Counted from the first letter of the stretch, positions 25,482 to 35,408 are shown. The stretch is DNA of 64,000 nucleotides from UBA10518 sp022837185 (GCA_034007705.1 JAVEQK010000010.1:1-64000); one strand, 5' to 3'. Notes: a model not told the origin generated them from the letters alone. Numbers and translations are program-made.

Positions 25482-28400
25482 ATGCCTGAAAAGCCGACAT
25501 ATGAGGATTTGGAGCGCAAAGTCAGAGCACTGCAAACCGAGTGTTCCGAACTCCAACGAAAAATCGAGCTGCTGGGGGACCGGGAAAGCAAATATCGCTT
25601 TTTCTTTGAAAACAGCCTCGATGCGCTGTTCATCAACAGGCCGGATGGCAGAGTGATAGAGGCGAACCCGGCTGCCTGCGAGCTGTTCGGATATACGGAA
25701 GAGGAATTAATCCGGAAGGGAAGAAACGCCATCGTCGACCCGGGGGATCAGCGTCTCATCCGGGCTCTGCAGCAAAGGGAGCGGGAAGGAACATTTGCCG
25801 GCGAACTGGCCTTTCACCGGAAAGACGGGACGGAAATTCCGGTGGAGATCACCTCGGTTATCTTCGAAACCGGAGAAGGTAAACAGTCCAGTCTCATTGT
25901 CCGTGACATACGAAAGAGAAAGCTGGACGAACAACAAAGAATGGAGCAGGAGCAGCTGAATCAGCTGCTGCTTGATTCCTTTCCGTGCGTGGCGCTGCTC
26001 TTGCGGCCGCGGACAAGAATAATCATCGCCATGAACAGGGCGGCCAGGGAGGCGGGATGCGCCCTTGGCCATACCTGCTACGAAACCTGGGCGAAGTTCA
26101 AGGAGCCCTGTCCCTGGTGCCTGGCGCCCGGACTCTGGGAGGAGGGCAGACCGCAGCACAGGGAGGTGGAAGCGTTGGGGATCGCGTGGGATGCGCACTG
26201 GATCCCGGTGGGTGATGATCTGTTCCTCCACTATGCATTTGACATCACGGAGCAGAAACTTGCGGAAAAGGAGCTCGAGAAGCAGCAGAACCTCCTGCAC
26301 CTCATGGAGCGGATCAGCAGAATCGGCGCCTGGGAATATGAAGTCCCAACCGGGAAGGTGTCGTGGACAGACGGCGTCTATCCGATTTACGGCCTCGACA
26401 GGCATGAATATGATCCGGCCGACATAGACCGATGCATCGAATATTACCATCCCGAGGATCGGCGGATCATATCCGAGGCCTTCCGGCGCGCCGTGGAAAA
26501 GGGGGAGCCCTACGACCTGGAACTGCGATTCCGTTCCCGGGACGGCACCGATAAATGGGTGCGCACGTTGGGCCAGGCCGAGATGGATAAGGGCCGGGTT
26601 GTCCGTGTCTACGGAAATATCATGGACATCACCGAAAGCAAGCTGGCGGAAAAGGCGTTGCGGGACAGCGAGGCCTTCATCCGGGCCGTCATGGATCACC
26701 TGCCCATCGGTCTGGCTGTCGTTTCGATTGATCCCGCCGTGGATTTCGTCTATATGAACGACAACTTCCCCCGCTTTTACCGGACGACAGGAAAGGCGCT
26801 GGCCGAGCTCGATGCCTTCTGGGAGGCCGTGTATGAAGATCCTGTTTTCCGAGGGGAAATCAAAAAGAGGGTGCTGGAAGACCACGCCAGCGGCGATCCG
26901 GAAAGGATGTACTGGGAAGATGTCCCCATTACCCGGCGCGGCGAGGAAACCTCTTTTATCTGTGCCCGCAATACGCCGGTTCCCGAAAAGTCGCTGATGA
27001 TATCGACAGTCTGGGACGTCACCGACCGCAAACGGACGGAGAATGCCCTGCGCAAAAGCGAGGAACGGTTCAGGTTCCTCGCCGAATACATGGCCGACAT
27101 AGTCTGGACATCCGACCTGGAGTTCCGGACCACCTATGCCAGTCCCTCCGTCGAAAAAATCCTGGGTTTTAGCCCCGGGGAAAGGAAAAGCCAGACCCTT
27201 GAGGAAAAGGTGACTCCCGCATCGCGACGGAAAATTGAAGAATTGCTGGCCGTGGAACTCCAGGGGGAGATGCCGGATCCGGACCGATCCATGACCATTG
27301 AGATTGAATACTATCACAAAAACGGGGGGACGGTCTGGCTGGAGGACACCCTCAAGTGGATCCGGGATGAACACGGGGCTATCGTGGGAATCCTCGGGGT
27401 TTCACGGGATATTTCCGAACGCAGGCACGCGGAAGAGGAACGGGAAAAGCTGCAGCAGCAACTGGTCCAGGCCCAGAAGCTGGAATCGGTGGGCCGGCTC
27501 GCCGGGGGAGTGGCCCACGACTACAACAACATGCTCAGTGTGATCGTGGGCTATACCGAGATGGCCATGGACAGGGTGGATCCTTCCGGGCTGTTGTATG
27601 CCGACCTCGCGGAGGTCCAGAAAGCCGCCAGACGTTCCATTGATATTACCAGGCAGCTGCTGGCCTTTGCCCGCAAACAGACCATCGATCCCAGGGTGAT
27701 CGATCTGAACGAGGTCGTGGAGAGCATGCTCAAAATGCTGCGGCGGTTGATCGGCGAGGATATTGATCTGGCCTGGCACCCGGGCAAACAGTTGTGGGCC
27801 GTCAAGATGGATCCGGCCCAGGTGGACCAGATCATGGCCAACCTCTGCGTCAATGCCCGCGATGCCATCTCGGGCGTGGGCAAGGTTACCATTGAGACCG
27901 GCAATGCCTTTTTCGATAAAGCATATGGCAAGCTCAAGAGTGGACACTCCATGGACGAGTTTGTGCATCTTACGGTCAGCGACAACGGTTGCGGCATGGA
28001 CCGGGAAACGCTGGAAAACATTTTCGAACCGTTCTTTACCACAAAAGGGGTGTCCGAGGGGACCGGGCTCGGCCTGGCAACGGTGTACGGCATTGTCAGG
28101 CAGAACAATGGATTCATCAATGTGTCCAGTGAGCCCGGCAAGGGCACAACCTTTCAGATATACCTCCCCCGCCATGCCGGAGAACAGCTTCCCGAGGCAG
28201 TCGAAAGCAAGGCCCGTATACCGATGAGCAGGGGCGAGACCGTGCTCATGGTGGAGGATGAAGCAGCGATCCTGAAAATGGGGGAAATGATGCTCAGCAA
28301 TCTCGGCTACAGGGTTCTGACCGCCGGATCGCCCGGCCAGGCCCTGGAAATCGCCGGGAAACATGGGGGTGATATCGACCTGCTGATCACGGATGTGATC

Positions 28401-28601
28401 ATGCCTGAGATGAACGGCCGGCTGCTGGCCGATCAGTTGAGCAGTGTGTATCCGGGCCTGAAGACCCTGTTCATGTCCGGCTATACGGCCGACGTGATTG
28501 CCCGCCGCGGAGTGCTGGAAGAGGGAAGGAACTTTATTCAGAAGCCGTTTACCCTGCAGGAACTGGGGGACAAAGTCAACGCCGTGCTGCGCGGCCGGTA
28601 G
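25482..28601 (+). CDS. Multi-PAS hybrid histidine kinase with C-terminal receiver
   Basis: 1039 residues from ATG 25482. Order: short coiled coil (1-35), PAS1 (about 40-150), a PAS-like domain containing CPWC (about 165-255), PAS3 with PAC (about 265-385), PAS4 (about 395-525), PAS5 (about 535-670), HisKA (GGVAHDYNNMLSVIVGYTEM with phospho-His), HATPase (DNGCGMDRE, PFFTTKGVSEGTGLGLATV), and a receiver (LITDVIMPEMNGR). No membrane segment, so a cytosolic sensor. Output partner unknown; no receiver gene adjoins it. Confidence 0.92.
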   Translation: MPEKPTYEDLERKVRALQTECSELQRKIELLGDRESKYRFFFENSLDALFINRPDGRVIEANPAACELFGYTEEELIRKGRNAIVDPGDQRLIRALQQREREGTFAGELAFHRKDGTEIPVEITSVIFETGEGKQSSLIVRDIRKRKLDEQQRMEQEQLNQLLLDSFPCVALLLRPRTRIIIAMNRAAREAGCALGHTCYETWAKFKEPCPWCLAPGLWEEGRPQHREVEALGIAWDAHWIPVGDDLFLHYAFDITEQKLAEKELEKQQNLLHLMERISRIGAWEYEVPTGKVSWTDGVYPIYGLDRHEYDPADIDRCIEYYHPEDRRIISEAFRRAVEKGEPYDLELRFRSRDGTDKWVRTLGQAEMDKGRVVRVYGNIMDITESKLAEKALRDSEAFIRAVMDHLPIGLAVVSIDPAVDFVYMNDNFPRFYRTTGKALAELDAFWEAVYEDPVFRGEIKKRVLEDHASGDPERMYWEDVPITRRGEETSFICARNTPVPEKSLMISTVWDVTDRKRTENALRKSEERFRFLAEYMADIVWTSDLEFRTTYASPSVEKILGFSPGERKSQTLEEKVTPASRRKIEELLAVELQGEMPDPDRSMTIEIEYYHKNGGTVWLEDTLKWIRDEHGAIVGILGVSRDISERRHAEEEREKLQQQLVQAQKLESVGRLAGGVAHDYNNMLSVIVGYTEMAMDRVDPSGLLYADLAEVQKAARRSIDITRQLLAFARKQTIDPRVIDLNEVVESMLKMLRRLIGEDIDLAWHPGKQLWAVKMDPAQVDQIMANLCVNARDAISGVGKVTIETGNAFFDKAYGKLKSGHSMDEFVHLTVSDNGCGMDRETLENIFEPFFTTKGVSEGTGLGLATVYGIVRQNNGFINVSSEPGKGTTFQIYLPRHAGEQLPEAVESKARIPMSRGETVLMVEDEAAILKMGEMMLSNLGYRVLTAGSPGQALEIAGKHGGDIDLLITDVIMPEMNGRLLADQLSSVYPGLKTLFMSGYTADVIARRGVLEEGRNFIQKPFTLQELGDKVNAVLRGR

Positions 28602-28655
28602 AAATCGAGCTGCCCGGCCCCGGCAACGGGCTCCGGTGAGGAAGGAATGCGGCGG

Positions 28656-29375
28656 TCAGGTGCCGCCGGCCTGTCCAAGGGAGTCAGGGCGACAGTCGAG
28701 AGGGATCACCTTTAAAAACCAGTATCCATCGTGGTATTCCCGCCCCGCCGTTTTGATTTCAATGTTCGACGAAAAGACGGGGCCGCCGGTGACGACGGTA
28801 TGATACTCACCCAGTTCGCCGCAGGGGTCGACGCCGGCCTTCTCCAGTTCCTCGCAGGTCGTGGACTCCAGGGTCCGGCCTAGAAAACGCTTGTCCAGAA
28901 GCCGTTCGTTGAGGACGATGATCCGGGCGGAGTACCCGAGGTCGAAAAACTCCTTCAGCAGTTCCCGCCGGTCACGTTGCCAGAGAGGAAGAACCGGCAT
29001 GATTCCGGCGGCGCGGCACACCCGATTGACCCACTCCCGGTGCGCTTCCACATCGATATCGCCGAAGACGCCCACCTTGATTCCGGACTTGCGGAACTCT
29101 TGCAGGGCTGAGCTGAATTCCGCTTCGTACCGCTGCCACGAGGCCGGGCGGAATACGGCCGGCAGCCCCAGGCGCGAGGCCTGGGCCTCAACCAACATCC
29201 TGGGAAGGGCGTGGGAGCGGGAGGTCCTGCCGTCTTCCGCCAGCATGGTGAGAAGAGCACGGGGTTCGCCCCCGCCCCGGATGGCGTGATGGAGAGCCAG
29301 GCACGAGTCCTTTCCCCCGCTCCAGGAGCAGAAGAAGGGGAGGCCCCTGATTGATTCGTTCAGATGGATGGTCAT
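28656..29375 (-). CDS. Dph6-like ATP pyrophosphatase (PP-loop)
   Basis: 239 residues from ATG 29375. PP-loop SWSGGKDSCLALHHA at the N-terminus (adenylation of a substrate), then GVFGDIDVEAHREWVNRV and GEYHTVVTGGPVF, the signature pair of the diphthine-ammonia-ligase (DUF71/COG2102) family. In bacteria, which lack diphthamide, the substrate is unknown. A decayed MITE end (29403-29425) lies just upstream of the start. Confidence 0.85.
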   Translation of the reverse strand: MTIHLNESIRGLPFFCSWSGGKDSCLALHHAIRGGGEPRALLTMLAEDGRTSRSHALPRMLVEAQASRLGLPAVFRPASWQRYEAEFSSALQEFRKSGIKVGVFGDIDVEAHREWVNRVCRAAGIMPVLPLWQRDRRELLKEFFDLGYSARIIVLNERLLDKRFLGRTLESTTCEELEKAGVDPCGELGEYHTVVTGGPVFSSNIEIKTAGREYHDGYWFLKVIPLDCRPDSLGQAGGT

Positions 29376-29402
29376 TGTCGTATGGCTCCCTGCCCGCCGG
29401 TG

Positions 29403-29425
29403 AAGAGAGTCAAGCAAAGACCCCG
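29403..29425 (-). repeat. Decayed end of the MITE-like element
   Basis: GAGAGTCAAGCAAAGACCCC matches one end of the element at 19291/19853 with a short deletion of the CTTGA step. No second end is seen nearby. Confidence 0.5.
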
Positions 29426-29444
29426 CTTTTTCTCTTCATCCTCT

Positions 29445-30137
29445 TCAGCTTTCCCGCACTGCCTGCTGCGGGGCCATGGCCGGAAGTGTGTTGAGGGACA
29501 GGGCTTGTCTGGGGCAGTTGACAACGCAGTTTTCGCAGCGCATGCATTCGTTGCTCGGCACGTAGCCCTGCGTCTTGTATGCTCCCGGGTTGGTCTGCAC
29601 CGGGCAGACCTTGCGGCAGAGGCCGCACTGCCGGCAGTCTTCGGAAACCTTGAGAAGGTACGTGTTCCGGGAGTATAGTCCCTGCATGGTGGCCATGGGG
29701 CAGAAATTGCACCAGGAGCGCGGCTTGTAGTACAGGCCGAAGGCTATGGCGATGGTGGTGGCCACGGTCCACATCATGACAAAGACCGCGCCCACCTTCT
29801 CCGGGTCTCCTCCCGACATGATCAGCCTGGTGACCATGAGGCTCATCAGGGCCGTAAAGAACAGCCAGCGGAACCAGCTTTTCTTGAAAAGGGACGGCAT
29901 CTCCCGCTTCATGCTTATCCGGGCGAGGATCCGCTCATGAAAAGATCCCATGGCACAGATCCAGCCGCAGTAATACCGGCCGCGGAAAACAGCCAGAACC
30001 AGCATGAGGATCATCATGGAAAGGGCGATATACCCCAGGTACGGATACAATAATCCGCCGATGATGACCAGGGGAACGAGTGGCGCCAGTAGCAGCTGTA
30101 CTGTTTTGCGATGCGGTTTTTCCCGAATGATGGACAT
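29445..30137 (-). CDS. NapH/CcoG-like membrane ferredoxin (4Fe-4S)
   Basis: 230 residues. Four or five membrane helices, with cysteine loops CGWICAMGS and SWCNFCPMA, then two C-terminal [4Fe-4S] clusters CRQCGLCRKVCP and CMRCENCVVNCP. Such proteins move electrons between quinol and periplasmic or cytosolic partners. No nap, ccoG-type or oxidoreductase partner adjoins it, so the partner is unknown. Start set at ATG 30137 after GGAG. An inverted repeat (30161-30188) precedes it. Confidence 0.85.
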   Translation of the reverse strand: MSIIREKPHRKTVQLLLAPLVPLVIIGGLLYPYLGYIALSMMILMLVLAVFRGRYYCGWICAMGSFHERILARISMKREMPSLFKKSWFRWLFFTALMSLMVTRLIMSGGDPEKVGAVFVMMWTVATTIAIAFGLYYKPRSWCNFCPMATMQGLYSRNTYLLKVSEDCRQCGLCRKVCPVQTNPGAYKTQGYVPSNECMRCENCVVNCPRQALSLNTLPAMAPQQAVRES

Positions 30138-30160
30138 GACAGGCTCCAAAAAGGGATTGT

Positions 30161-30188
30161 ATTTAAGTATTAAATTAATTGCTTAAAT
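30161..30188. promoter_or_regulatory. Inverted repeat upstream of the membrane ferredoxin
   Basis: ATTTAAG (30161-30167) and CTTAAAT (30182-30188) form a perfect 7-bp inverted repeat in a very AT-rich stretch, 24 bases before the start codon. It is an operator candidate. Confidence 0.45.
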
Positions 30189-30416
30189 ATAGCCCGTTTT
30201 CCGGTTCTGTCAAGAAGAAAAGCAATGCATGACCCGGGCATTGCCACCCGACCCGGATAAGGCTTGCATTCAAACATAATTGTCCGGTAACTTACGTTGC
30301 GCGATGACAGAAAACACCCCCCCAGCTCCCAGTTGTGGCCGGCGGAGCAACGGGGCGGGAAAGAGGGGAAAATTTTCTCTTTCCCGGCCTTGGCGAAAAA
30401 CTCTGCGGGAGAAATC

Positions 30417-31052
30417 ATGTCCTTTTGCACACTGCGGCTTACGATCTGCTGTGTTGTTACCCTGACGGTTGCCGCCACTCCCTGCCGGTCCGACACCGTA
30501 CCTCATCCCGCAGGAATTACCGACGAACACCCCTGGACGGTGACCTTCTTCAACGGGGTGTATACGGACCGCAGATTCGGCAAGGCCGTCTTCAATCTGC
30601 CCGGTTCTTTTGAAAAAAATTACCTGCAGGGCATCGCCCTGTCCCGCCATCTTGCCCGCTTCTGGCATGACTGTTTCGCCGTGGAGGCGGAGATCATGGC
30701 CGCCCGTCATCATGGCAGACATCGGCAGGGGAACCAGAGCTACCAGGAATATGTGGCAGCCCTTTTCCTCCGATATGACCGTTTTCCCTGGAATGACCGC
30801 CTCCATACTTCCATCGCCCTGGGTGAAGGGCTGTCCCTGGCCTCAAAGGTGCCCATGCGGGAAGTCCAGATCAGAGGCAATTCCCAGCGGCTGCTCAACT
30901 ATCTGGCCCTGGAGCTTGAACTGACCTTGCCCGACCACCCCCGGTACAGCCTGACCTACAGGATACATCACCGTTCCGGCGTGTTCGGCTTATTTGGCGA
31001 TGTCCGCGGAGCTTCGGATTATTATCTGCTGGGTCTTCGCTGCCGGTTCTGA
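30417..31052 (+). CDS. Outer-membrane acyloxyacyl hydrolase/PagL-like protein
   Basis: 211 residues from ATG 30417. Signal peptide, then alternating beta-strand pattern ending in YYLLGLRCRF (aromatic C-terminal residue typical of outer-membrane barrels). The C-terminal YRIHHRSGVFGLFGD region resembles the HxSN active-site strand of lipid A 3-O-deacylase PagL, though Asn is replaced by Gly. Would trim an acyl chain from lipid A. Assignment is by fold pattern, so moderate. Confidence 0.6.
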   Translation: MSFCTLRLTICCVVTLTVAATPCRSDTVPHPAGITDEHPWTVTFFNGVYTDRRFGKAVFNLPGSFEKNYLQGIALSRHLARFWHDCFAVEAEIMAARHHGRHRQGNQSYQEYVAALFLRYDRFPWNDRLHTSIALGEGLSLASKVPMREVQIRGNSQRLLNYLALELELTLPDHPRYSLTYRIHHRSGVFGLFGDVRGASDYYLLGLRCRF

Positions 31053-31234
31053 GGCCGGCTGCAAAGCAGCGCCGGCAGGGGACCTGTGCCTGTCCCGGCC
31101 GGACCCCTTGGTGCGGAGATAAAGACCGGCCCCGGCCATGATGGGCGGGAAAGTTTAAAAAAAGGTTGAAAAAATACCTGAACCGCCTCAAGAATTGAAC
31201 CAATTCGACAAACGAAAAAGAACCGGAGGAACAT

Positions 31235-32509
31235 ATGCCAGCAGCTATAATGCTTCGACGCGCATCCCATGCATGGCTGGCCGCTGTCGTTCTGGCCGCG
31301 GCACTGTTGACCTCACTGCCCGCGTCCGGCCGGGTCGTGCTCACCGAAGTCGCCTCCGGCTTTGATGCCGTCACCGATATCCAGAACAGTGGTGACGGCT
31401 CCGGCCGGCTGTTCTTCGTCCGGCGGAGCGGTCAGATCATGGTATGGAAGAACAATGTCGTGCCGCCGGAACCGTTTCTGGATATTGCCAGCCTGATTGC
31501 GGCAGGAGGTGAACGTGGTCTGCTGGGCCTTGCGTTTCACCCGGACTATCGAACCAACAGATTTTTTTACGTGAACTACACACGCGCAGCCGACGGCGCG
31601 ACGGTCGTGGCACGCTATTCGCGCAGCACGGCCGACCCCGACGTGGCTGACCCGTCCAGCGCGGCGATCCTGCTGACGATTCCGCAACCCTTTGCCAATC
31701 ATAACGGCGGCGCCTTGCGCTTCGGTCCGGACGGCTACCTCTATATCGCCACGGGCGATGGCGGCTCGGCCAATGATCCGCAAAATAATGCCCAGGACCT
31801 CACCAGTCTGCTGGGCAAAATACTGCGCATCGACGTGAATGCAGCGACCGGCGGGCTTCCCTATGGCATCCCGCCCGACAACCCGTTTGCCGGTTCGTCC
31901 CGGCCCGGGGTCCGTGCGGAGATCTGGGCCTACGGACTGCGCAACCCCTGGCGGTTCAGCTTCGACAGGGTGACGGGAAATCTGTTCATCGGCGACGTTG
32001 GTCAGAACGCGCGTGAAGAGATCAATTTCGTCCGTGCCGGTACCCCCGGCGGGATGAACTTCGGCTGGCGGATAATGGAGGGCACGCTGTGTACGAATCT
32101 CCCCGGTGATCCGCCCTGCAATCCTTCCGCTTTCACTCCGCCCGTGATCGACTACGGCCATGATGAAGGCTGTTCCGTTACCGGCGGGCACGTGTACCGG
32201 GGCAGTGGTGTGCCCGAGTTGAAAGATACCGCCCCGCCCGCGGCGGGGCAGCTTTTCACCGGCGTTTACATTTACGGGGATTTCTGCAGCGGCGCGATCT
32301 GGCGTCTCAGCGCAGCCGCGGCGGGAGGCGTCGCCAACTCAGCGCTGCTCGCCTCCGGCCTGATGATCACGACCTTCGGTGAAGACGAAAGCGGTGAACT
32401 CTATGTTGCCGACGCAGGTACCGGGAAGATATACAAGTTCGTCCGCGAGGGTGCCCTCTCGTCCGTTGTTCTCTCCCCGGGTATTTCCTCGCTCCTCCTT
32501 CTCAGATAA
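31235..32509 (+). CDS. PQQ-type sugar dehydrogenase-like (GSDH) secreted protein
   Basis: 424 residues. Signal peptide (1-32), beta-propeller with FHPDYRTNRFFYVNYTR, HNGGALRFGPDGYLYIATGDGG, LGKILRIDV, EIWAYGLRNPWRFSFDRVTG and GDVGQNAREEIN, the glucose/sorbosone dehydrogenase signatures. Whether it binds PQQ or is only a propeller relative (HHIP-like) is undecided. The C-terminus ends in a hydrophobic LLLLR. Start follows ACCGGAGGAACAT. Periplasmic. Confidence 0.8.
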   Translation: MPAAIMLRRASHAWLAAVVLAAALLTSLPASGRVVLTEVASGFDAVTDIQNSGDGSGRLFFVRRSGQIMVWKNNVVPPEPFLDIASLIAAGGERGLLGLAFHPDYRTNRFFYVNYTRAADGATVVARYSRSTADPDVADPSSAAILLTIPQPFANHNGGALRFGPDGYLYIATGDGGSANDPQNNAQDLTSLLGKILRIDVNAATGGLPYGIPPDNPFAGSSRPGVRAEIWAYGLRNPWRFSFDRVTGNLFIGDVGQNAREEINFVRAGTPGGMNFGWRIMEGTLCTNLPGDPPCNPSAFTPPVIDYGHDEGCSVTGGHVYRGSGVPELKDTAPPAAGQLFTGVYIYGDFCSGAIWRLSAAAAGGVANSALLASGLMITTFGEDESGELYVADAGTGKIYKFVREGALSSVVLSPGISSLLLLR

Positions 32510-32597
32510 TACATCGCCAACGATCCTGCTCAGAGGCAGGTCGATGCACCGTTCACTGCGGGACGTTGTCTGATTCCGGCATCACTTGTCCGGCCAT

Positions 32598-33401
32598 TCA
32601 TACTCTGCCAACGGCCTTGAAGAAGGTATAGCAGAATGTGCCGTCCTGTTCAGTCGTTCGGTAGAGGTCCTCGATCCCCCTGTCGAAGACAGCCGGCTCC
32701 ACGAGACCTTCTTTGATCGCTGACTCCCGCACCCCCTCGATCATCGCGGTGAATGTCTTTTTCGTGAAGCCATCGACCAGTTGGGGTCTGCTCCAATCGA
32801 CATATACCATCCGGGGGGAAACATGGACTTCGTCAAAGCCGGCGGCAACCAGCAGGGGGTAGAGGGATCTGCCAATCAGCGCGTTGCCGCCGGCGCTGGA
32901 TTGCAGTTCCACCTGGCAGCGAATGGCAGCCCGTGCGGCATTACTGTCAGGATGGAAGCAGGCGGAACCGTGGTCGCCTTCGATGACCGTGATTGTCCCG
33001 CCCGGCCGGATAAATTCTTTCAGTCTCTGCAGGGCCGTACCAGGTTCTTTCAGGTGCTCCAGGACAAAGCAGACAAAGACATGGTCAAACGATTGGGGCG
33101 CAAAGGGCAGATGGTATATGTTTCCCTGCTGGAACCGGACATTTGTCAGTCCCGCCTCCGCCACCTTCCGGGCAGCCTCCGCCAGGGAGGTTTCCGAAAT
33201 GTCTATGGCAGTAATCGAGGCTTCGGGATTCTTGCCCGCCAGGGTTATTGTCTGGGCGCCTACACCGCAGCCGGCCTCCAGAATCCGGCTGCCCGCCGGA
33301 AAGACCGTATCGGAGTGCAGCAGATCGACCAAAGTGGCCGCCTGATCCTGTAAACGGATGTTCTCTCGCGTATTGTATCCATGAATATATGCTTTGGTCA
33401 T
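32598..33401 (-). CDS. Class I SAM-dependent methyltransferase
   Basis: 267 residues from ATG 33401 (seven bases after GAGGAAG; an upstream ATG at 33419 is less likely). Rossmann motif I ILEAGCGVGAQTITLAG, motif post-I AIDIS, FDHVFVCFVLEHL (motif IV) and IRPGGTITVIEGDHG. Ubiquinone/UbiE-like group; substrate unknown. Converges with nothing near; 88 bases from the preceding gene. Confidence 0.85.
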   Translation of the reverse strand: MTKAYIHGYNTRENIRLQDQAATLVDLLHSDTVFPAGSRILEAGCGVGAQTITLAGKNPEASITAIDISETSLAEAARKVAEAGLTNVRFQQGNIYHLPFAPQSFDHVFVCFVLEHLKEPGTALQRLKEFIRPGGTITVIEGDHGSACFHPDSNAARAAIRCQVELQSSAGGNALIGRSLYPLLVAAGFDEVHVSPRMVYVDWSRPQLVDGFTKKTFTAMIEGVRESAIKEGLVEPAVFDRGIEDLYRTTEQDGTFCYTFFKAVGRV

Positions 33402-33665
33402 GGTCTTCCTCTTGTTCACTCAACTTTCCGGCAATGACGGCAAATCCCCTGTTTTGCGAAGAGAAAGGCGTACTCTCGCGAAATCCGGATACTCCCTTTT
33501 AATGGCAAAACCGCCCTCTTTCAATTCTTTTCCTGAATCTTCAGGGCTGAAGCACTGGAGCCGGTTATCGAACGTAGGGGACCGTCCCGCCCCAATGACC
33601 GTGTACGTGGCGGGAACCACTTTTTCCTTCTCATACTGAACGTATTCAGCGCGGCCCGGAATTCG

Positions 33666-35348
33666 TCAGAAGATCACCATGATGATGGCGCCGGCAGCGG
33701 CCAGGAAGACATTGGCAAAGGTGTAGGTACCGGCATATCCCAGGGCCGGGATATTGCTGCCGGCAGCGTCACTGACGATCTTCAGGGCCGGTGTGCTGGT
33801 CATGGAACCGGTCAGGGCGCCGACCAGTATGGCAGGGTTCAGGCGCAGCACAAACCGGCCGAACAGAAATCCGAGGATGACGGGTATGATCGTTACGGCC
33901 GCGCCGCAAAGGAAGATGACCGGGCCGACCGTCAACACGGCCTCGATGATGCCGCTGCCCGCCTTGAGCCCGATCGCGGCCATGAAAAACAGGAGGCCCA
34001 GTTCCTTCAGGAGCAGGCTCGCCGCCGGCGGAATACGGCCGAAGCCGTGGGCCCTGGCCCCGTAGGAGCCAACGAGGATGCCGCTTAGTAGAAGTCCTCC
34101 GGCGGTACCCAGTCCGACGGACAAGGCACCCACCTTGACCGTAAAGGTACTCAGGAAAAGACCGGCGGCAATACCGAAGCAGAGAGTCAGAAAATCCGTC
34201 TGGTTGACGTCGCGTTCACGGCTGCCCAGGTCCTGGGCCAGTTTACGCAGGCGCTCCCGCGTGCCGCTCAGGGTCAGGACATCGCCCTTGGCCACGGTGA
34301 GGTCGAAGTTGCGCGGCAACTCCACATTGGAGCGGACCCATTGGTTGAGGAAGCACCCGTAGTAATCCATCAGGTGCAGATCCTTGAGTTTCCGTCCGAC
34401 CATGCGGCGGTTGTTGACGACGATTTTCATGCTGGTGAGCGGGATCCTGAGGATATCCGCGTCAATCACCTCGGGCCCCAGCTTCTCGCTGAGCCCCTTG
34501 TGATGCTGGAGCTGGCCGAGCAGGGAGACCTGATCGCCTTTCTGCAGGACCGTGTCCTTGCGGGGCTCGATCAGTGCATCGCCCCGCTTGATCTTCTGAA
34601 TCATGCAGCCTGTCTTGGGGCGGAAGGCCACCTCTTCCAGGCTCCGGCCGATGAACTCCTCATTGAGGATCTCGTAGGCGCGGATCAGGGGAAATTTCTC
34701 ATCAAAGCTGTCCTCCTCCGAATCGGCGTCTTTGATTCCCCGCTCCGATGCGAGGCTGAGTGATTCGGCCTTGAGGTCGATCCTGGCGAGGGAGGGAATC
34801 AGGCGGATCAAGGTGATCAGGCCCACCATGCCGAAAATATAGGTAATGGCATAGGCGACACCGATGTCCCGGACAGCCTGGTCGACCGCCGCCGGCGGAA
34901 TCCGGGTCATGCCGCTCAGGATGGCGTCCTGCGCGGCCGCCAGTGTCGGCGTGCTGGTGAGCGCGCCGGCCATGAGACCTGCCGCCATCGGCGAATCCAG
35001 GTCCAGTGCCCACGTCAGCAAGGCCGTCAAACCGAGGGCGGTGGCGGCAATGACGGCCGCCAGAGTGAGGTAGCGATAGCCGTCTTCAAGAAAGACGCTG
35101 AAAAAATGCGGTCCGGCCTCCACACCCACCGAATAGATGAACAGGATGAATCCGATGTTCTGCAGCACGGGGGAAGGCTCCGGCAGGTCCAGCGCGCCGA
35201 AAAAGAGCCCGGCCAGGAGGACCCCGGCCGGCGAACCGAGCTGGTAGCTGCCTATTCGCGCTTTTCCCGCCAAATAGCCAAGGCCCAGGACGACGAAGAA
35301 AAGAAGCTCTTCAAAACCGCTGAGGAGGCTGTAGAAGTCTATCTCCAT
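33666..35348 (-). CDS. AAE-family antiporter (aspartate:alanine exchanger type) with two RCK_C domains
   Basis: 560 residues. Two membrane halves (about 1-165 and 380-560) each with the family ASAA-like glycine-rich motif (GALTSTPTLAAAQDAI, GALTGSMTSTPALKIVSD), separated by two TrkA-C domains (about 210-290 and 295-370). Antiporters of this family exchange amino or dicarboxylic acids. Substrate unknown. An inverted repeat lies upstream (35376-35408). Confidence 0.85.
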   Translation of the reverse strand: MEIDFYSLLSGFEELLFFVVLGLGYLAGKARIGSYQLGSPAGVLLAGLFFGALDLPEPSPVLQNIGFILFIYSVGVEAGPHFFSVFLEDGYRYLTLAAVIAATALGLTALLTWALDLDSPMAAGLMAGALTSTPTLAAAQDAILSGMTRIPPAAVDQAVRDIGVAYAITYIFGMVGLITLIRLIPSLARIDLKAESLSLASERGIKDADSEEDSFDEKFPLIRAYEILNEEFIGRSLEEVAFRPKTGCMIQKIKRGDALIEPRKDTVLQKGDQVSLLGQLQHHKGLSEKLGPEVIDADILRIPLTSMKIVVNNRRMVGRKLKDLHLMDYYGCFLNQWVRSNVELPRNFDLTVAKGDVLTLSGTRERLRKLAQDLGSRERDVNQTDFLTLCFGIAAGLFLSTFTVKVGALSVGLGTAGGLLLSGILVGSYGARAHGFGRIPPAASLLLKELGLLFFMAAIGLKAGSGIIEAVLTVGPVIFLCGAAVTIIPVILGFLFGRFVLRLNPAILVGALTGSMTSTPALKIVSDAAGSNIPALGYAGTYTFANVFLAAAGAIIMVIF

Positions 35349-35375
35349 GGATACCCTTTTGACTGTTCACCGCTC

Positions 35376-35408
35376 TAAGATATTTATATGATAACAAAAA
35401 ATATCTTA
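35376..35408. promoter_or_regulatory. Inverted repeat upstream of the AAE antiporter
   Basis: TAAGATATTT (35376-35385) and AAATATCTTA (35399-35408), perfect 10-bp arms with a 13-base spacer, 28 bases before the antiporter start. Either an operator or a transcription stop. Confidence 0.45.

Noticed and set aside
25707..27374. 555-residue open frame opposite the hybrid kinase
   Set aside because: Antisense shadow; the kinase frame has clear PAS and HisKA motifs.
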